Shown: positions 17,209 to 27,830, counted from the stretch's first letter. The stretch is DNA of 64,000 bases from Paenilisteria portnoyi (GCF_014322795.1 NZ_JAASTT010000012.1:27927-91926); one strand, 5' to 3'. Translations and numbers: made by a program. Notes: generated by a model not told the origin, from the sequence alone.

Positions 17209-17819
17209 TTTTATTAGTCGATAATTATGATTCGTTTACGTATAATTTGGAACAGTATTTGGCGGAATTTGCGGACGAGGTTGTGGTTTGCCGGAATGAT
17301 GCGGCGGATTTGATGGAGCTAGCGGCCAGTGCGACGGGAATCGTGTTGTCACCGGGGCCTGGGAAGCCGAGTGAGGCGGGACTTTTGGAAGAGGTCGTGC
17401 GGCGGTTCGCGGATAAGTTGCCAATGCTTGGGATTTGTTTAGGGCATCAGGCGATTGGCGAGGTGTTTGGTGGAACGGTGAGTCGGGCTGGCGAGATTAG
17501 GCACGGGAAGGTTTCAATGATGCGACAAACGGCTGGTAGCGCGATTTTTGCGGGGTTAGATGAGGAACTGGAAATTATGCGGTATCATTCACTGATTGTT
17601 GAGAAGGAGGCGTTTCCGGAGGCTTTGGAAGTTTTGGCGCGGTCGCTGGATGACGATGAGATTATGGCGATGCAGTTGCGCGGGTTTCCGGTTTATGGGT
17701 TGCAGTTTCATCCAGAATCGATTGGGACGCTGGATGGCAAACGGATGATGGCGAATTTTGTAGCGATTGTGGAAAAGGAGGGTGAGCGAGATGGAAGCGT
17801 ATTTGCAAAAAGTATATGA
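17205..17819 (+). CDS. trpG: anthranilate synthase component II (glutamine amidotransferase)
   Basis: 204 residues, class I glutamine amidotransferase. DNYDSFTYNL starts the fold, SPGPGKPSEAG forms the oxyanion region, GICLGHQ holds the nucleophilic cysteine (C79), and FHPESIGT holds the His/Glu of the triad. It releases ammonia for TrpE. It overlaps trpE by four bases and trpD by 29 bases; the long 3' extension ([12 protein letters not shown]) reads through the trpD ribosome binding site and start. No separate pabA is visible nearby, so, as in Bacillus, it might serve both anthranilate and p-aminobenzoate synthesis. That is an inference. Confidence 0.95.
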   Translation: MILLVDNYDSFTYNLEQYLAEFADEVVVCRNDAADLMELAASATGIVLSPGPGKPSEAGLLEEVVRRFADKLPMLGICLGHQAIGEVFGGTVSRAGEIRHGKVSMMRQTAGSAIFAGLDEELEIMRYHSLIVEKEAFPEALEVLARSLDDDEIMAMQLRGFPVYGLQFHPESIGTLDGKRMMANFVAIVEKEGERDGSVFAKSI

Positions 17820-18810
17820 CCAGCAAAATTTGACGCGAGTTGAGATGCAGGCGGTTGCTTCGGCGATTTTTGCAGGGGAATTAAGTCAGGCGCAAATCGC
17901 GGCTTTCTTGATGGCTCTGAAAATTAAAGGAGAAACGATTGAGGAGATGCAGGCGATTGCGGAAACGATGCAGGGCGTGGCGTTACAGTTACCGATAGCA
18001 TCTGAAAATACGATGGATAATTGCGGCACTGGTGGGGATAAATCGCTTAGCTTTAATGTGAGTACGACCTCGGCTTTTGTGTTGGCGGCAGCTGGCATTA
18101 AGGTCGCAAAACATGGGAATCGCAGTATTTCGAGTAAATCGGGAAGTGCGGACGTTTGTCAGGAGTTGGGCATTGATATTTCGCTTGGCACGGAGGATAT
18201 GGTATATTTACTGGAGAATGCTGGTATTGCTTTCTTGTTCGCGCCGCACGTGCATCCAAATATGAAATATGTGATGGAAGTGAGGCGGGAGCTGAATACC
18301 CCGACGATTTTCAACTTGATTGGACCGCTGACAAATCCGGTGAAATTGGAGACGCAATTGATGGGGATTTACCGTCGTGATTTGTTGGAACAAACCGCGC
18401 AAGTGCTTGGAAAATTAGGCAGGAAGCGCGCGATTGTAGTAAACGGCGGTGGCTTCATGGATGAGGCGTCGCTTGCGGGAGAGAATCATTACGCGCTCCT
18501 TGAGAATGGTGAGGTGACAATGCATTGCTTTTTGCCGGAGGACGTTGGCTTAGAAAGTCGTGATTTGGAGGCGATTCAAGGTGGCGATGCGAAACGGAAT
18601 GCGGAAATTTTGCTATCGGTTTTAAAAGCGGAGCCGAGTGCGTACTACGATACAGTCATTTTGAACGCTGGTCTCGGGTTGCTGGCACATGGAAAAGTAA
18701 CGACGCTTGTTTCGGGCATCGAGATGGCGCGTGATTTGATTGATAGTGGTGCGGCTTATGCGAAATTAACACAATTATTAGCTTGTCAAAAGGAGCGATT
18801 AGTAGGATGA
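17791..18810 (+). CDS. trpD: anthranilate phosphoribosyltransferase
   Basis: About 339 residues. It transfers the phosphoribosyl group of PRPP to anthranilate. The glycine-rich PRPP loop is [26 protein letters not shown], with [16 protein letters not shown] and GPLTNP further on. I use the ATG at 17791 ([10 protein letters not shown]), with GGAGGGTGAG just upstream; a longer frame from 17767 has no ribosome binding site. The start lies inside the 3' end of trpG, and the TGA overlaps the trpC start (ATGA), so translation is coupled along the operon. Confidence 0.95.
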   Translation: MEAYLQKVYDQQNLTRVEMQAVASAIFAGELSQAQIAAFLMALKIKGETIEEMQAIAETMQGVALQLPIASENTMDNCGTGGDKSLSFNVSTTSAFVLAAAGIKVAKHGNRSISSKSGSADVCQELGIDISLGTEDMVYLLENAGIAFLFAPHVHPNMKYVMEVRRELNTPTIFNLIGPLTNPVKLETQLMGIYRRDLLEQTAQVLGKLGRKRAIVVNGGGFMDEASLAGENHYALLENGEVTMHCFLPEDVGLESRDLEAIQGGDAKRNAEILLSVLKAEPSAYYDTVILNAGLGLLAHGKVTTLVSGIEMARDLIDSGAAYAKLTQLLACQKERLVG

Positions 18811-19571
18811 CATTTTTAGAAGAAATTTTAGCAAAAAAAGCGCAGGAAGTGGCGGAAATGCCGGTTGAAAAAGCGAAATTAGACAGGCAAAAACCGTATT
18901 TTCATGATTTTTTAAAGGCGAATCAAGAGGCGGTGCAGCTGATTGCAGAAGTAAAACGAGCTTCTCCGTCGAAAGGCGCTATTAATCTTGATGTGGACCC
19001 GGTTGCCCAGGCGAAAAGTTACGAAGCGGCTGGCGCGGGCGCGATTTCAGTTTTGACAGATCAGCAATTTTTCAAAGGGGACATAGAAGATTTGCGGGCT
19101 GTGGCTGAGGCGGTGAGCATTCCGGTTTTGTGTAAGGACTTTATTATTAGCGAAAAACAATTGATTCGCGCCAAAAATGCGGGGGCCTCGATTGTGTTAT
19201 TGATTGTAGCGGCTTTGTCAGAGGAAGATTTGGCGACACTTTACAAACAGGCTACAGCGCTTGATTTAGAGGTTCTCGTGGAAGTGCATAATGAAGCGGA
19301 ATTAGAGATTGCCGAACGACTAGGCGCAAAATTGATTGGCGTGAATAACCGCGACTTACATAGTTTTGTGGTGGATATTGCGGTGAGTGAACGCGTGGCG
19401 GGAGAATTTTCACTCGCGGATACGTTTTATATTAGTGAAAGTGGCTTCCGTGAACCGGCAGATGTGGCACGCGTGGCGAAGGCGTTTAGTGTGGTACTTG
19501 TCGGTGAAGCGTTGATGCGGGCAGAAAATGTCGAGCAAGCCGCGAGCGCATTGAAGGTGAGCCGCGTATGA
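18807..19571 (+). CDS. trpC: indole-3-glycerol-phosphate synthase
   Basis: About 254 residues, a single-domain (beta/alpha)8 TrpC. It converts CdRP to indole-3-glycerol phosphate. Motifs seen are [52 protein letters not shown] and the C-terminal GEALMRA phosphate-binding loop. The ATG at 18807 overlaps the trpD stop and has AAAGGAG upstream; starting at 18783 would lengthen it into trpD without a ribosome binding site. It overlaps trpF by four bases. Confidence 0.95.
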   Translation: MTFLEEILAKKAQEVAEMPVEKAKLDRQKPYFHDFLKANQEAVQLIAEVKRASPSKGAINLDVDPVAQAKSYEAAGAGAISVLTDQQFFKGDIEDLRAVAEAVSIPVLCKDFIISEKQLIRAKNAGASIVLLIVAALSEEDLATLYKQATALDLEVLVEVHNEAELEIAERLGAKLIGVNNRDLHSFVVDIAVSERVAGEFSLADTFYISESGFREPADVARVAKAFSVVLVGEALMRAENVEQAASALKVSRV

Positions 19572-20164
19572 CACAGGTTAAAATTTGCGGACTGAAATAC
19601 CGTCCTGATATCGATGTTGCGGTCGCGAATGGGGCCGATATGATTGGTTTCGTGTTTGCGCCGAGTAAGCGCCAAGTGACACCAGATCAAGCTCGAATTT
19701 TAGCGCAGCATATGCCAGATTCGGTCAAAAAAGTAGGCGTTTTTGTGAATGAAAGTCCTGCGGAAATAAACAGAATCGCGGCGATGGTACCGCTTGATAT
19801 TGTGCAATGCCATGGACAGGAAACGGCGGCGGATTTAGCGGAAATAAACCATCCAACAATCAAGGCTTTCCAAGTCAAGGATGGTCAGATAAATGGGGAT
19901 GTAACAGCATTTTCAGATAGCTTGATTTTGCTCGACGCACCAATTGCAGGGCTTGGTGAAACGTTTGATTGGCAGGCAATTATGAAAACTGAGTTGCCAA
20001 AGGAACGGTTGATTATCGCGGGTGGTTTGAATATAGATAATGTCGTCGCAGCAATCGAGCAGTTCCAACCATTTGCCGTCGATGTATCCTCGGGTGTTGA
20101 GACGAACAGAACGAAAGACCCTGAAAAAATAATAAAATTCATCCAAAAAGCGAAGGAGTCCTGA
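19568..20164 (+). CDS. trpF: phosphoribosylanthranilate isomerase
   Basis: 198 residues. It catalyses the Amadori rearrangement of PRA to CdRP. KICGL holds the catalytic cysteine near the N-terminus, [10 protein letters not shown] follows, and the catalytic aspartate lies in [25 protein letters not shown] and AGGLNIDNV form the phosphate loops. It is a separate gene rather than fused to trpC, as is usual in Firmicutes. ATGA overlap with trpC; trpB follows after two bases. Confidence 0.95.
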   Translation: MTQVKICGLKYRPDIDVAVANGADMIGFVFAPSKRQVTPDQARILAQHMPDSVKKVGVFVNESPAEINRIAAMVPLDIVQCHGQETAADLAEINHPTIKAFQVKDGQINGDVTAFSDSLILLDAPIAGLGETFDWQAIMKTELPKERLIIAGGLNIDNVVAAIEQFQPFAVDVSSGVETNRTKDPEKIIKFIQKAKES

Positions 20165-20166
20165 AA

Positions 20167-21369
20167 ATGAGTTATGATGCACCGAATAAAGCAGGTTTTT
20201 ATGGGAATTATGGCGGGAAATTTGTCCCGGAAACATTGATGAAAGCTGTCACAGAACTAGAAGCAGCGTACGAAATTTCGAAAACAGATGAGGCGTTCCA
20301 ACAAGAATTGAGCTATTATTTACGCGATTACGTTGGGCGTGAGTCCCCGCTTTATTTTGCGGAACAGTTGACGGCGCATGCGGGCGGCGCTAAGATTTAT
20401 TTGAAACGGGAAGATTTGAACCATACCGGCGCGCACAAAATCAATAATTGCATCGGGCAAGCTTTGTTGACACGGCAAATGGGGAAAAAGAAAGTCGTAG
20501 CGGAAACAGGCGCTGGGCAACATGGTGTAGCGACGGCGACAGTGGCGGCCTTGTTTAACTTAGAATGCACGATTTTTATGGGAGAAGAGGACATTAGACG
20601 GCAGCAGTTGAACGTTTTCCGAATGGAGCTGCTTGGCGCGAAAGTGGTCAGCGTTTCAGGTGGAAACGGTACGCTAAAAGACGCTGTCAATGAGGCGCTG
20701 CGCTATTGGGTGGCGAATGTGGAAGATACGCATTATATCATGGGTTCCGTTTTAGGACCGCATCCGTTTCCGCAAATTGTTCGCGATTTCCAGAGCGTGA
20801 TTGGAGCAGAGGCTCGCGCGCAACATCTGGAGAAAGAGAACCGTTTGCCAGACGCATTAGTAGCTTGTATCGGCGGTGGCAGTAATTCGATGGGACTTTT
20901 TTATCCATTTGTGAACGATACGACGGTCAAAATGTACGGTGTCGAAGCGGCTGGTTCTGGTCTGGATACCGCTTTTCACGCAGCGTCACTTTCCAAAGGT
21001 GAAATTGGCGTCCTGCATGGCGCAATGATGCATATTTTGCAAGATGATGCCGGTCAGATTCAGGAAGCGTATTCCATTTCAGCAGGCTTGGATTATCCGG
21101 GAATCGGTCCCGAACATAGTTTTTTACGAGATGAGGGGCGCGCCGAGTATGCCTCTGTGACCGATGACGAGGCCGTAGAAGCGTTCCAATTGCTTTGCCG
21201 CACCGAAGGAATCATTCCGGCGTTAGAGAGCTCACACGCAATCTCCTTCGCTGTAGAACTCGCTGGTAAAATGAAGCCAGAAGAAAGTATCGTCGTTTGC
21301 CTATCTGGCCGTGGCGATAAAGATGTAGACCAAATCCGCGCACGTTTGAAAGGAGCAGATGACAAATGA
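20167..21369 (+). CDS. trpB: tryptophan synthase beta chain
   Basis: 400 residues, the standard TrpB1 length. A PLP enzyme that condenses indole with serine. The PLP lysine lies in [14 protein letters not shown], the phosphate loop is [10 protein letters not shown], and the COMM-domain region includes [12 protein letters not shown]. It functions as an alpha2-beta2 complex with TrpA. Translational overlap of four bases with trpA supports stoichiometric production. Confidence 0.97.
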   Translation: MSYDAPNKAGFYGNYGGKFVPETLMKAVTELEAAYEISKTDEAFQQELSYYLRDYVGRESPLYFAEQLTAHAGGAKIYLKREDLNHTGAHKINNCIGQALLTRQMGKKKVVAETGAGQHGVATATVAALFNLECTIFMGEEDIRRQQLNVFRMELLGAKVVSVSGGNGTLKDAVNEALRYWVANVEDTHYIMGSVLGPHPFPQIVRDFQSVIGAEARAQHLEKENRLPDALVACIGGGSNSMGLFYPFVNDTTVKMYGVEAAGSGLDTAFHAASLSKGEIGVLHGAMMHILQDDAGQIQEAYSISAGLDYPGIGPEHSFLRDEGRAEYASVTDDEAVEAFQLLCRTEGIIPALESSHAISFAVELAGKMKPEESIVVCLSGRGDKDVDQIRARLKGADDK

Positions 21370-22127
21370 TGTTACAAAACGCAATCGAAAAAGCTAATTT
21401 AGCCGTAGTTCCTTATATTATGGCCGGTGATGGCGGCCTTGACCAGTTAGAAAATCAGATGAAGCTACTGAGCGATGCTGGTGCGACCGCGATTGAACTC
21501 GGTATTCCGTTCTCCGATCCCGTAGCTGATGGACCAGTCATTCAAGAAGCTGGCGCGCGAGCTTTGGCGGCGAAAGTTAGCCTTGAGCAGATTTTAGAAA
21601 CATTAACAACGAGCAAAATCGAGATTCCGCTAGTCGTGATGAGCTATTTTAATCCGATTTATCACCTTGGCGTTGAGAAATTCATTGAGCTTGCCAAAAA
21701 AACACCGATTAAAGGTCTGATTATTCCCGATTTACCCTACGAACATCGTGATTTGATTTTGCCACACTTAGAAAATACCGATATCGCCCTGATTCCATTG
21801 ATTTCGCTAACGAGCCCGAAAGCGCGAGTGGAATTAATTGCCAAACAATCGCAAGGTTTCATCTATGCCGTGACAGTAAACGGGACAACAGGCGAGCGCG
21901 CAGCATTCGGCGATAAGATTGATGAAAATTTGACATACTTAAAAACGATTAGTCCTGTGCCGGTTTTGGCCGGTTTCGGAATTTCGAATCTGGATCATGT
22001 GGCGAGATTTGCCGCCGTGTGTGATGGGGTGATTGTGGGCAGTAAGGTTGTGCAGTTGTTGCATGACGGGAAGTATGAAGAGTTGACTGAATTTATTTCT
22101 GGGGCGAGTAATTTAAACAATGCTTAG
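21366..22127 (+). CDS. trpA: tryptophan synthase alpha chain
   Basis: 253 residues, TIM barrel. It cleaves indole-3-glycerol phosphate to indole and glyceraldehyde-3-phosphate. [14 protein letters not shown] holds the catalytic glutamate and aspartate, [12 protein letters not shown] is loop 6, and AGFGIS and [10 protein letters not shown] bind phosphate. The start has two adjacent ATGs (21366 and 21369), and the choice changes one residue. It is the last gene of the trp operon; a strong terminator follows. Confidence 0.96.
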   Translation: MMLQNAIEKANLAVVPYIMAGDGGLDQLENQMKLLSDAGATAIELGIPFSDPVADGPVIQEAGARALAAKVSLEQILETLTTSKIEIPLVVMSYFNPIYHLGVEKFIELAKKTPIKGLIIPDLPYEHRDLILPHLENTDIALIPLISLTSPKARVELIAKQSQGFIYAVTVNGTTGERAAFGDKIDENLTYLKTISPVPVLAGFGISNLDHVARFAAVCDGVIVGSKVVQLLHDGKYEELTEFISGASNLNNA

Positions 22128-22139
22128 AAGAAATAACGG

Positions 22140-22180
22140 ACATGTAGTGACTCGAATATAGTGTCGCTACATGTTTTTTT
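22140..22180 (+). terminator. trp operon terminator
   Basis: Stem ACATGTAGTGAC / GTCGCTACATGT, a long loop and eight T residues. Confidence 0.85.
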
Positions 22181-22209
22181 ATCTCTGTCAAAATTAAATG
22201 TGACAATAA

Positions 22210-22223
22210 TGTGAACGTTTTCA
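22210..22223. promoter_or_regulatory. cre-like site upstream of hscC
   Basis: TGTGAACGTTTTCA matches the cre consensus TGWAANCGNTNWCA except at one position (G for A at base 4). It lies about 70 bases upstream of the hscC start and near its probable promoter. ccpA is encoded in this window. This is weak evidence by itself. Confidence 0.35.
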
Positions 22224-22292
22224 AAATGTAAAGTTTTTCTATCCAATAACATTTATAATGAGTTATAGTTTACATAAAAGGAGAGGTAGAAC

Positions 22293-23987
22293 ATGGCGAA
22301 AGTAGGAATCGATTTAGGAACATCAAATAGTTTAGTCTCATATTGGAACGATGGGAAAACGGAGATTATCCCTAATGTCTTTGGTAATAATTTGACACCT
22401 TCTGTTGTTGGGATAGATGATGACGGTGATATTTTAATTGGCGAAGTCGCAAAGGAACGATTAATAACTCACTCAGGGCTTACGGCGGCATCTTTTAAAA
22501 GATTTATGGGTACAGAAAAAAAGTACCAAATGGGAAAACATATCCTTACTCCTACTGACTTATCGGCTTTTATTTTAAAAAATCTGCGCGCTGACGCTGA
22601 GAATTTTTTAGGTGAAAGTTGTACGCAGGCTGTTATTAGTGTGCCTGCCTACTTTAACGATATACAAAGGCAAGCGACGATGGATGCAGCAAGGCTTGCA
22701 GGTTTGGAGGTTACTTGCTTAATCAGTGAACCAACAGCCGCAGCTATTGCTTATGGCCTACATCAAACAGAAGATGATATTACTTTTTTAGTTATTGATC
22801 TTGGTGGAGGTACATTTGATGTTTCACTTTTAGAAATGTTTGATGGAGTAATGCAAGTAAGAGCGATTGCAGGAGATAATTTCCTGGGTGGAGAGGATTT
22901 TACGCAAGCTATTGTATCAGATTGCCTAGAAAGTAATGGTTTAAGGGAGACATTACTTTCATCAGCAGAATATGCAATGCTTAAATATCGTGCAGAGAAG
23001 GCTAAACAAGAGGTTACGACGCAACATGAGATTTTTATTGTATTCGAAGTGGGAACGAAACAATATGAATATGAGCTAACAGAAGCAAAGTTACAAGCGT
23101 GTTGTGAGATGCTTCTTTTGAAAATGCGAGCACCAATTATGAGGGTGCTGCGTGATAGTGATATTGGGATGCAGGAATTGGAGCAAATTATTCTAATCGG
23201 AGGGGCAACGAAAATGCCTTTAATCAGAACCTATTTGAGTAAGTTATTGGGTCAATTCCCGTATACACTAATAAACCCAGATGAGGCAGTAGGCTTAGGT
23301 ACCGCTATTCAAAGTGCGCTAAAGGAAAAATCGGAAGGCTTAGATGAGATTATTTTAACAGATGTGTGCGCCTTTTCTTTAGGGACAGAGGTAGTGAATG
23401 AAGTGAATGGTGAATTGCGAGATGGTTTCTTCGCGCCAGTGATTGAACGTAATACAACTATTCCTGTCAGTAAGGAAATGGATTTCTATACGGCGAATGA
23501 TAATCAAGCAAGTATTAAGTTTACGATATACCAAGGGGAAAATCGTTTAGTTGTGGAAAATCTTAAGTTAGGTGAGCTAGAAATTAAAGTTCCAAAAGCA
23601 CCAAAGCATCAATTGGTAAAGGCACGTTTTACGTATGATACAAATGGTATTTTAGAAGTAATAGTTACGATACCAAAAACGGGAGAAACAAAACGTTTGG
23701 TAGTGCAAAATAATACAAAAAAGTTAACCGATGTGGAGATGGAGACTCGCATAGGGGCTTTAGCTGATTTGAAAATCCATCCGCGAGAACGAGATGAAAA
23801 TAGGTTACTTCTTGCGAGAGCAGAGCGCTTGTTTGCGGAAACATTAGGAGAACGTAGAAAATATATTGAGCAGTTGATTTTGCAGTTTGAAGGGAAGCTA
23901 GCGGTGCAAGAGGAATGGGCAACACGAAAAGCAGCAAAAGATTTTCACTTAATCTTAAATCAGCTGGAAGAGGAAATACGCATATGA
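22293..23987 (+). CDS. hscC: HscC-like Hsp70 chaperone
   Basis: 564 residues, against about 610 for DnaK. The nucleotide-binding domain is complete: GIDLGTSNSLVSYW at the N-terminus, ISVPAYFNDIQRQATMDAARLAG, LVIDLGGGTFDVSLLEMFDG and ILIGGATKMPLI. The substrate-binding part (about 380 onwards) is shortened and lacks the long C-terminal lid and acidic tail of DnaK, as in HscC. The GAGAGG ribosome binding site precedes the ATG. Its stop overlaps the J-domain gene by four bases. E. coli hscC likewise neighbours specialised J-proteins (DjlB/DjlC). Clients are unknown. Confidence 0.88.
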   Translation: MAKVGIDLGTSNSLVSYWNDGKTEIIPNVFGNNLTPSVVGIDDDGDILIGEVAKERLITHSGLTAASFKRFMGTEKKYQMGKHILTPTDLSAFILKNLRADAENFLGESCTQAVISVPAYFNDIQRQATMDAARLAGLEVTCLISEPTAAAIAYGLHQTEDDITFLVIDLGGGTFDVSLLEMFDGVMQVRAIAGDNFLGGEDFTQAIVSDCLESNGLRETLLSSAEYAMLKYRAEKAKQEVTTQHEIFIVFEVGTKQYEYELTEAKLQACCEMLLLKMRAPIMRVLRDSDIGMQELEQIILIGGATKMPLIRTYLSKLLGQFPYTLINPDEAVGLGTAIQSALKEKSEGLDEIILTDVCAFSLGTEVVNEVNGELRDGFFAPVIERNTTIPVSKEMDFYTANDNQASIKFTIYQGENRLVVENLKLGELEIKVPKAPKHQLVKARFTYDTNGILEVIVTIPKTGETKRLVVQNNTKKLTDVEMETRIGALADLKIHPRERDENRLLLARAERLFAETLGERRKYIEQLILQFEGKLAVQEEWATRKAAKDFHLILNQLEEEIRI

Positions 23988-25660
23988 ATTGTTGGGAAAT
24001 GCTTAATATTGAAGTTACGGTGGATAAAAAGAAAATTAAATCAGCATATGCTAAGAAGCTGAAAATAACCCATCCAGATGATGATTTGAAGGCTTTTCAA
24101 GAGCTTAAGCAAGCCTTCGATGCAGCGATGATCTTCGCAAAAAATGGGGAAATAGAGCAGTATGAAATCGAGAATACGCCAAATTTGTGGACAGAGAACA
24201 AAGAAGAAGTAACGATTAATGAGTCAGAACTAGTACTTAAAAAAGATGAGAACCCTACATTTCAGGAACTAGTCCAAAGTGTATTTAATAACTTTGAGAA
24301 AAGAGTAGATGTGGGTTGTTGGAAATTGATTTTAGATAGTAGTATAGAGTGGGATATGTATCAATACAATGCGAATAGAGATTTGGTGAAAGAGCTGTTA
24401 CTAGATTATCATGCGACAATTCCTCAGCCAGTTATTCAGCTATTATTCGAGCATTTTGCGCTACAAATGGTTGATGAAAAGCATTTTGTAGATGAGGAAA
24501 GACATATTTTTGAGAATCATATGGAAGAAATCTTCAACATACCGAATTTTTCTTTTCAATTTCCTGAGCGTATGAAAGGGATGGTTCGTGAACAATTTTT
24601 ATCTTTGCGTTACGCAGCTTATCGTTCTCTGAGATATGGAAAGCTTACAGAAGCAAAGCAGCTAGTAGAACAAGCTGAAAAAATATTTGATAGAGATGCC
24701 GATTTATGTACTTTGGAAGGGATGGTCCTTTTTTATGGACGATTAGATCAATTACAACTGAGTAATGGAACATTTAAGCGTAGTTTTCGCTGTTTCGAGA
24801 AGGCGCTGGCGATTAATTCGGCTCATGAAACAGCTAGATTTTATGCTATTCTAATTCGCAGTAAACAAACTGGGAAAGTGTCGGATAAACGACGTCAGTT
24901 TTTGGATAGTTTTCAGGGCGGCTATGTTTTACAATTGAATTTATTTTTGGGTTTTATCTATTATTTTGCAGAAGACTATGGGAATGCTGTACGATTTTGG
25001 ACAACCCTTCCGATAGAACATTTGACTTTGGTAAAAAAAGAATGGGGGAAATCACTCCGTCAGCAAATTAGAGTAGAGGAGAAATTAGGAAACAAAGAAC
25101 AAGTCTCTACTTTAAGAAGGAAACTTACGGAAAGTAAACAATTGGAGGGGGAAAAGGTTAGAAGTTGGCGCTGGCTAAAACTCATTGTCATTTATCTTGT
25201 TTTGATAGGATTATTTAAGGCGTGTACAGTGTTTGTTCCTAGTAGTTCAACAGCGGAACCAGTTTATTTAACTGAATATGATGAGATGTCTGGAGAAACA
25301 TTTAGAAAACCAACAAGTGCAGAAATACATACGCAAGCTGGACTTGTTTCGCGATTTGTTACAGCGTTTGACATGCAGGATGAGGAGAGTAAACGAGAAG
25401 AATTGATAGAGAGTATTGTTGCTCTGGATTATCGTGGGGCTTTACGAGATCATATAAAATTACCGGCATTTAAAAACTATACAGAACGAGTGAAGGAGCA
25501 AAATACACTGGCTACAGATGACGGTATATACACATTGTTACTTGGGTCGGATGAATCAGATTTAATTATTGTGAGTAAAGATGGGGAAATTGTTAAAGTG
25601 ATGGGTGGATACTTCGACACGATGGATGAAGAGCTTTTAGAAACGATAAAGCAGAAATAA
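23984..25660 (+). CDS. membrane-anchored J-domain protein, partner of HscC
   Basis: About 558 residues. The N-terminal J domain is short and divergent but keeps the essential HPD at residues 30-32 (KKLKITHPDDDLKAFQELKQ). A large helical region with TPR-like character follows (about 190-390). One TM helix lies at about 415-435 (LKLIVIYLVLIGLF) and a C-terminal domain of about 120 residues would lie outside. I chose the ATG at 23984, which overlaps the hscC TGA; the longer frame from 23915 lies within hscC. It is comparable in logic to E. coli DjlB/DjlC with HscC. It would recruit the Hsp70 to the membrane. Confidence 0.8.
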   Translation: MNCWEMLNIEVTVDKKKIKSAYAKKLKITHPDDDLKAFQELKQAFDAAMIFAKNGEIEQYEIENTPNLWTENKEEVTINESELVLKKDENPTFQELVQSVFNNFEKRVDVGCWKLILDSSIEWDMYQYNANRDLVKELLLDYHATIPQPVIQLLFEHFALQMVDEKHFVDEERHIFENHMEEIFNIPNFSFQFPERMKGMVREQFLSLRYAAYRSLRYGKLTEAKQLVEQAEKIFDRDADLCTLEGMVLFYGRLDQLQLSNGTFKRSFRCFEKALAINSAHETARFYAILIRSKQTGKVSDKRRQFLDSFQGGYVLQLNLFLGFIYYFAEDYGNAVRFWTTLPIEHLTLVKKEWGKSLRQQIRVEEKLGNKEQVSTLRRKLTESKQLEGEKVRSWRWLKLIVIYLVLIGLFKACTVFVPSSSTAEPVYLTEYDEMSGETFRKPTSAEIHTQAGLVSRFVTAFDMQDEESKREELIESIVALDYRGALRDHIKLPAFKNYTERVKEQNTLATDDGIYTLLLGSDESDLIIVSKDGEIVKVMGGYFDTMDEELLETIKQK

Positions 25661-25734
25661 TGGGTTATTGAGGTGAATGTAGATTCGATTTTATTAAATT
25701 ATCCGCTTTTTTTCTATTTATTTTAAACTAATGA

Positions 25735-25763
25735 TTGCAAGCTTGTGCAAGAAGGAGTAAACT
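25735..25763 (+). promoter_or_regulatory. promoter of ytgP
   Basis: TTGCAA (25735-25740), 17 bases, TAAACT (25758-25763), giving a leader of about 90 bases. Confidence 0.5.
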
Positions 25764-25860
25764 AAAATCTAGTTGAGTTTTAAACAAATCATTATTTCAT
25801 GAAAAAGCGAGTGTCATTAATCGGCTCAAAACGAGCACTTCACAATAAAGGACGAGGTCT

Positions 25861-27483
25861 ATGTCTTCATCAAAATTACTTCGAGGAACTTTCATTTTAA
25901 CGTTAGGAACTTTTATTTCTAAATTTTTAGGTCTGTTTTATGTCATTCCGTTTTATTGGATTATGGGTGGCGCTGGACCGATGACATTGTATAATTTCGG
26001 GTATGTCCCGTATCAAATTTTTCTAGGAATCGCAACGGCTGGTGTTCCATTGGCGGTGGCGAAATATGTCGCGAAATATAACGCGATTGGCGAGTATGAA
26101 ATCGGGCGTCGTTTATTCCGAACAGGCGTGTATTTAATGCTTGCAACAGGTGTTGTTAGTTTTATCGCGATGTATGCGTTAGCGCCTGTACTCGCTGGGT
26201 TGCAATCGATTGAGGGAAGCGGTTATACGGTGGAGGACGTGACTGGGGTTATCCGCGCGGTCAGCTTTGCGCTTATCGTTATCCCAGTTATGAGCCTGAT
26301 TCGCGGTTTCTTCCAAGGGTACCAATCGATGGGACCTTCTGCGGTTTCGCAAGTTATCGAGCAAATTGTCCGCATTGCGTTCCTGCTCGTAGGTTCGGCA
26401 ACGGTGCTTTACATTTTACACGGCACAATCGTTAGCGCCATTAGTATCGCCACGTTCGCAGCTTTCATCGGCGCATTGGCGAGTCTAGCATGCCTACTTT
26501 GGTATTTCTTCAAACGCAAAAAAGGTCTCGACGCCCTGTTACGAACCAGTAAAGGCGAAGTTACGGTCTCATTACCGTCGATGTATAAAGATATTTTCAT
26601 TACCGCGGTGCCATTCGTTGTTGTCGGCATTGCGAGCTCACTTTACCAACAAATCGACCAGTTCACGTTTGGCCGAATTTTGACATGGATTGGCTACAGT
26701 GGCCATGAAGCGGAGAATTTACTCGGTATCGTTAACTTTAGTGCGCAAAAATTAGTCATCATTCCAGTTAGTTTAGCGACTGCGTTTTCGATGACCATTG
26801 TACCTCTCGTGACGGCGGCGTATGCACGTGGCGAACAGGAAAATGTAAAAAAACAGTTAAACGATGTTTTCCAAGTACTACTTTTCATCACGTTACCAGC
26901 TTGTATCGGGATGTCCTTGCTTGCAGAACCGCTTTATACAGTGTTTTATGAACATGATCCTGCAGGAATTCAAATCTTGGCGTTCTATGCGCCAGTCGCG
27001 ATTTTACTATCCTTATTCAGCGTGACAGCGGCAATCTTGCAAGGAATTGATGAACAGCGATTCACGATTTTGAGCCTACTGATTGGTTTATTGACGAAAT
27101 CCGTTTTCCAAATGCCGCTGATGATGTGGATGGGAGCGCGCGGTTCCGTTGCAGCAACAGGACTTGGCTATACCGTATCCGTTATTTTTGCGATGATTAT
27201 TATTCGGAAATACGCAAACTACAATTTCAGCGTTATTTTGAGAAGAACAGTCTTGATGTTACTCCTTAATTTGGCGATGGCGGTCTCTGTATTGCTGGTA
27301 TATCAAGGTTTAACAATGTTTATTAACCCAGAAACGAAATTAAATTCGATGATTCTACTCATCATTTGCGGTGGGGTTGGCGCGCTCGTGTACGGCTATC
27401 TGAGCTTGCGACTACGCCTTTTCGACAAAGTATTTGGCCCGAGAGCCGCAACAATTCGCCGGAAACTACGCATGAAAGCATAA
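25861..27483 (+). CDS. ytgP: lipid II flippase-like MOP/MATE exporter (YtgP/MurJ family)
   Basis: 540 residues with about fourteen hydrophobic helices. The N-terminal LLRGTFILTLGTFISKFLGLFYVIPF is the conserved first helix of the SpoVB/YtgP branch of polysaccharide exporters. In B. subtilis YtgP (MurJ) acts in lipid II translocation across the cytoplasmic membrane together with Amj. AAGGACGAGG precedes the ATG. The next small gene begins 19 bases later and looks co-transcribed. The family also includes sporulation and teichoic-acid-linked paralogues, so the exact substrate remains an inference. Confidence 0.85.
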   Translation: MSSSKLLRGTFILTLGTFISKFLGLFYVIPFYWIMGGAGPMTLYNFGYVPYQIFLGIATAGVPLAVAKYVAKYNAIGEYEIGRRLFRTGVYLMLATGVVSFIAMYALAPVLAGLQSIEGSGYTVEDVTGVIRAVSFALIVIPVMSLIRGFFQGYQSMGPSAVSQVIEQIVRIAFLLVGSATVLYILHGTIVSAISIATFAAFIGALASLACLLWYFFKRKKGLDALLRTSKGEVTVSLPSMYKDIFITAVPFVVVGIASSLYQQIDQFTFGRILTWIGYSGHEAENLLGIVNFSAQKLVIIPVSLATAFSMTIVPLVTAAYARGEQENVKKQLNDVFQVLLFITLPACIGMSLLAEPLYTVFYEHDPAGIQILAFYAPVAILLSLFSVTAAILQGIDEQRFTILSLLIGLLTKSVFQMPLMMWMGARGSVAATGLGYTVSVIFAMIIIRKYANYNFSVILRRTVLMLLLNLAMAVSVLLVYQGLTMFINPETKLNSMILLIICGGVGALVYGYLSLRLRLFDKVFGPRAATIRRKLRMKA

Positions 27484-27501
27484 AAGGGAGGCAAACACAT
27501 C

Positions 27502-27699
27502 ATGGAAAAACGAACAAGGAAGCGGTCAAAAGAAGCACGGCGGGCCCGCGTATTTTTGACGCTTGGTATTATCTGCGTCTTAGCAGGACTGGGTGCACTA
27601 TACCTAAACTACACGTTGGTTGCAATGCCATTCGCCATTCTAGGTTCTTTATTATTTGGCATGACGATTGGATTAAAACTTCCAAGAACGAAAGAATAA
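27502..27699 (+). CDS. small two-TM membrane protein downstream of ytgP
   Basis: 65 residues. A very basic N-terminus (RTRKRSKEARRAR) is followed by two hydrophobic hairpin helices at about 18-35 and 38-57, and a KLPRTKE tail. GGGAGG lies nine bases upstream. It follows ytgP in the same transcript and is terminated by a strong hairpin. I recognise no functional family. The basic N-terminus should be cytoplasmic by the positive-inside rule. Confidence 0.75.
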   Translation: MEKRTRKRSKEARRARVFLTLGIICVLAGLGALYLNYTLVAMPFAILGSLLFGMTIGLKLPRTKE

Positions 27700-27704
27700 C
27701 AAAG

Positions 27705-27743
27705 AAAGCTTGCAGGTCGAATCTAGACTTTGCAAGCTTTTTC
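27705..27743 (+). terminator. terminator of ytgP operon
   Basis: Stem AAAGCTTGCA / TGCAAGCTTT with a 15-base loop and T-rich tail. Confidence 0.8.
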
Positions 27744-27830
27744 TGTGCTATTCAAAACGATTCGGAGATGCTATACTTAGAATATGGAAAATTTTAAAAA
27801 GGAGCTATGTAAGAGACTAACTAAATGAAC

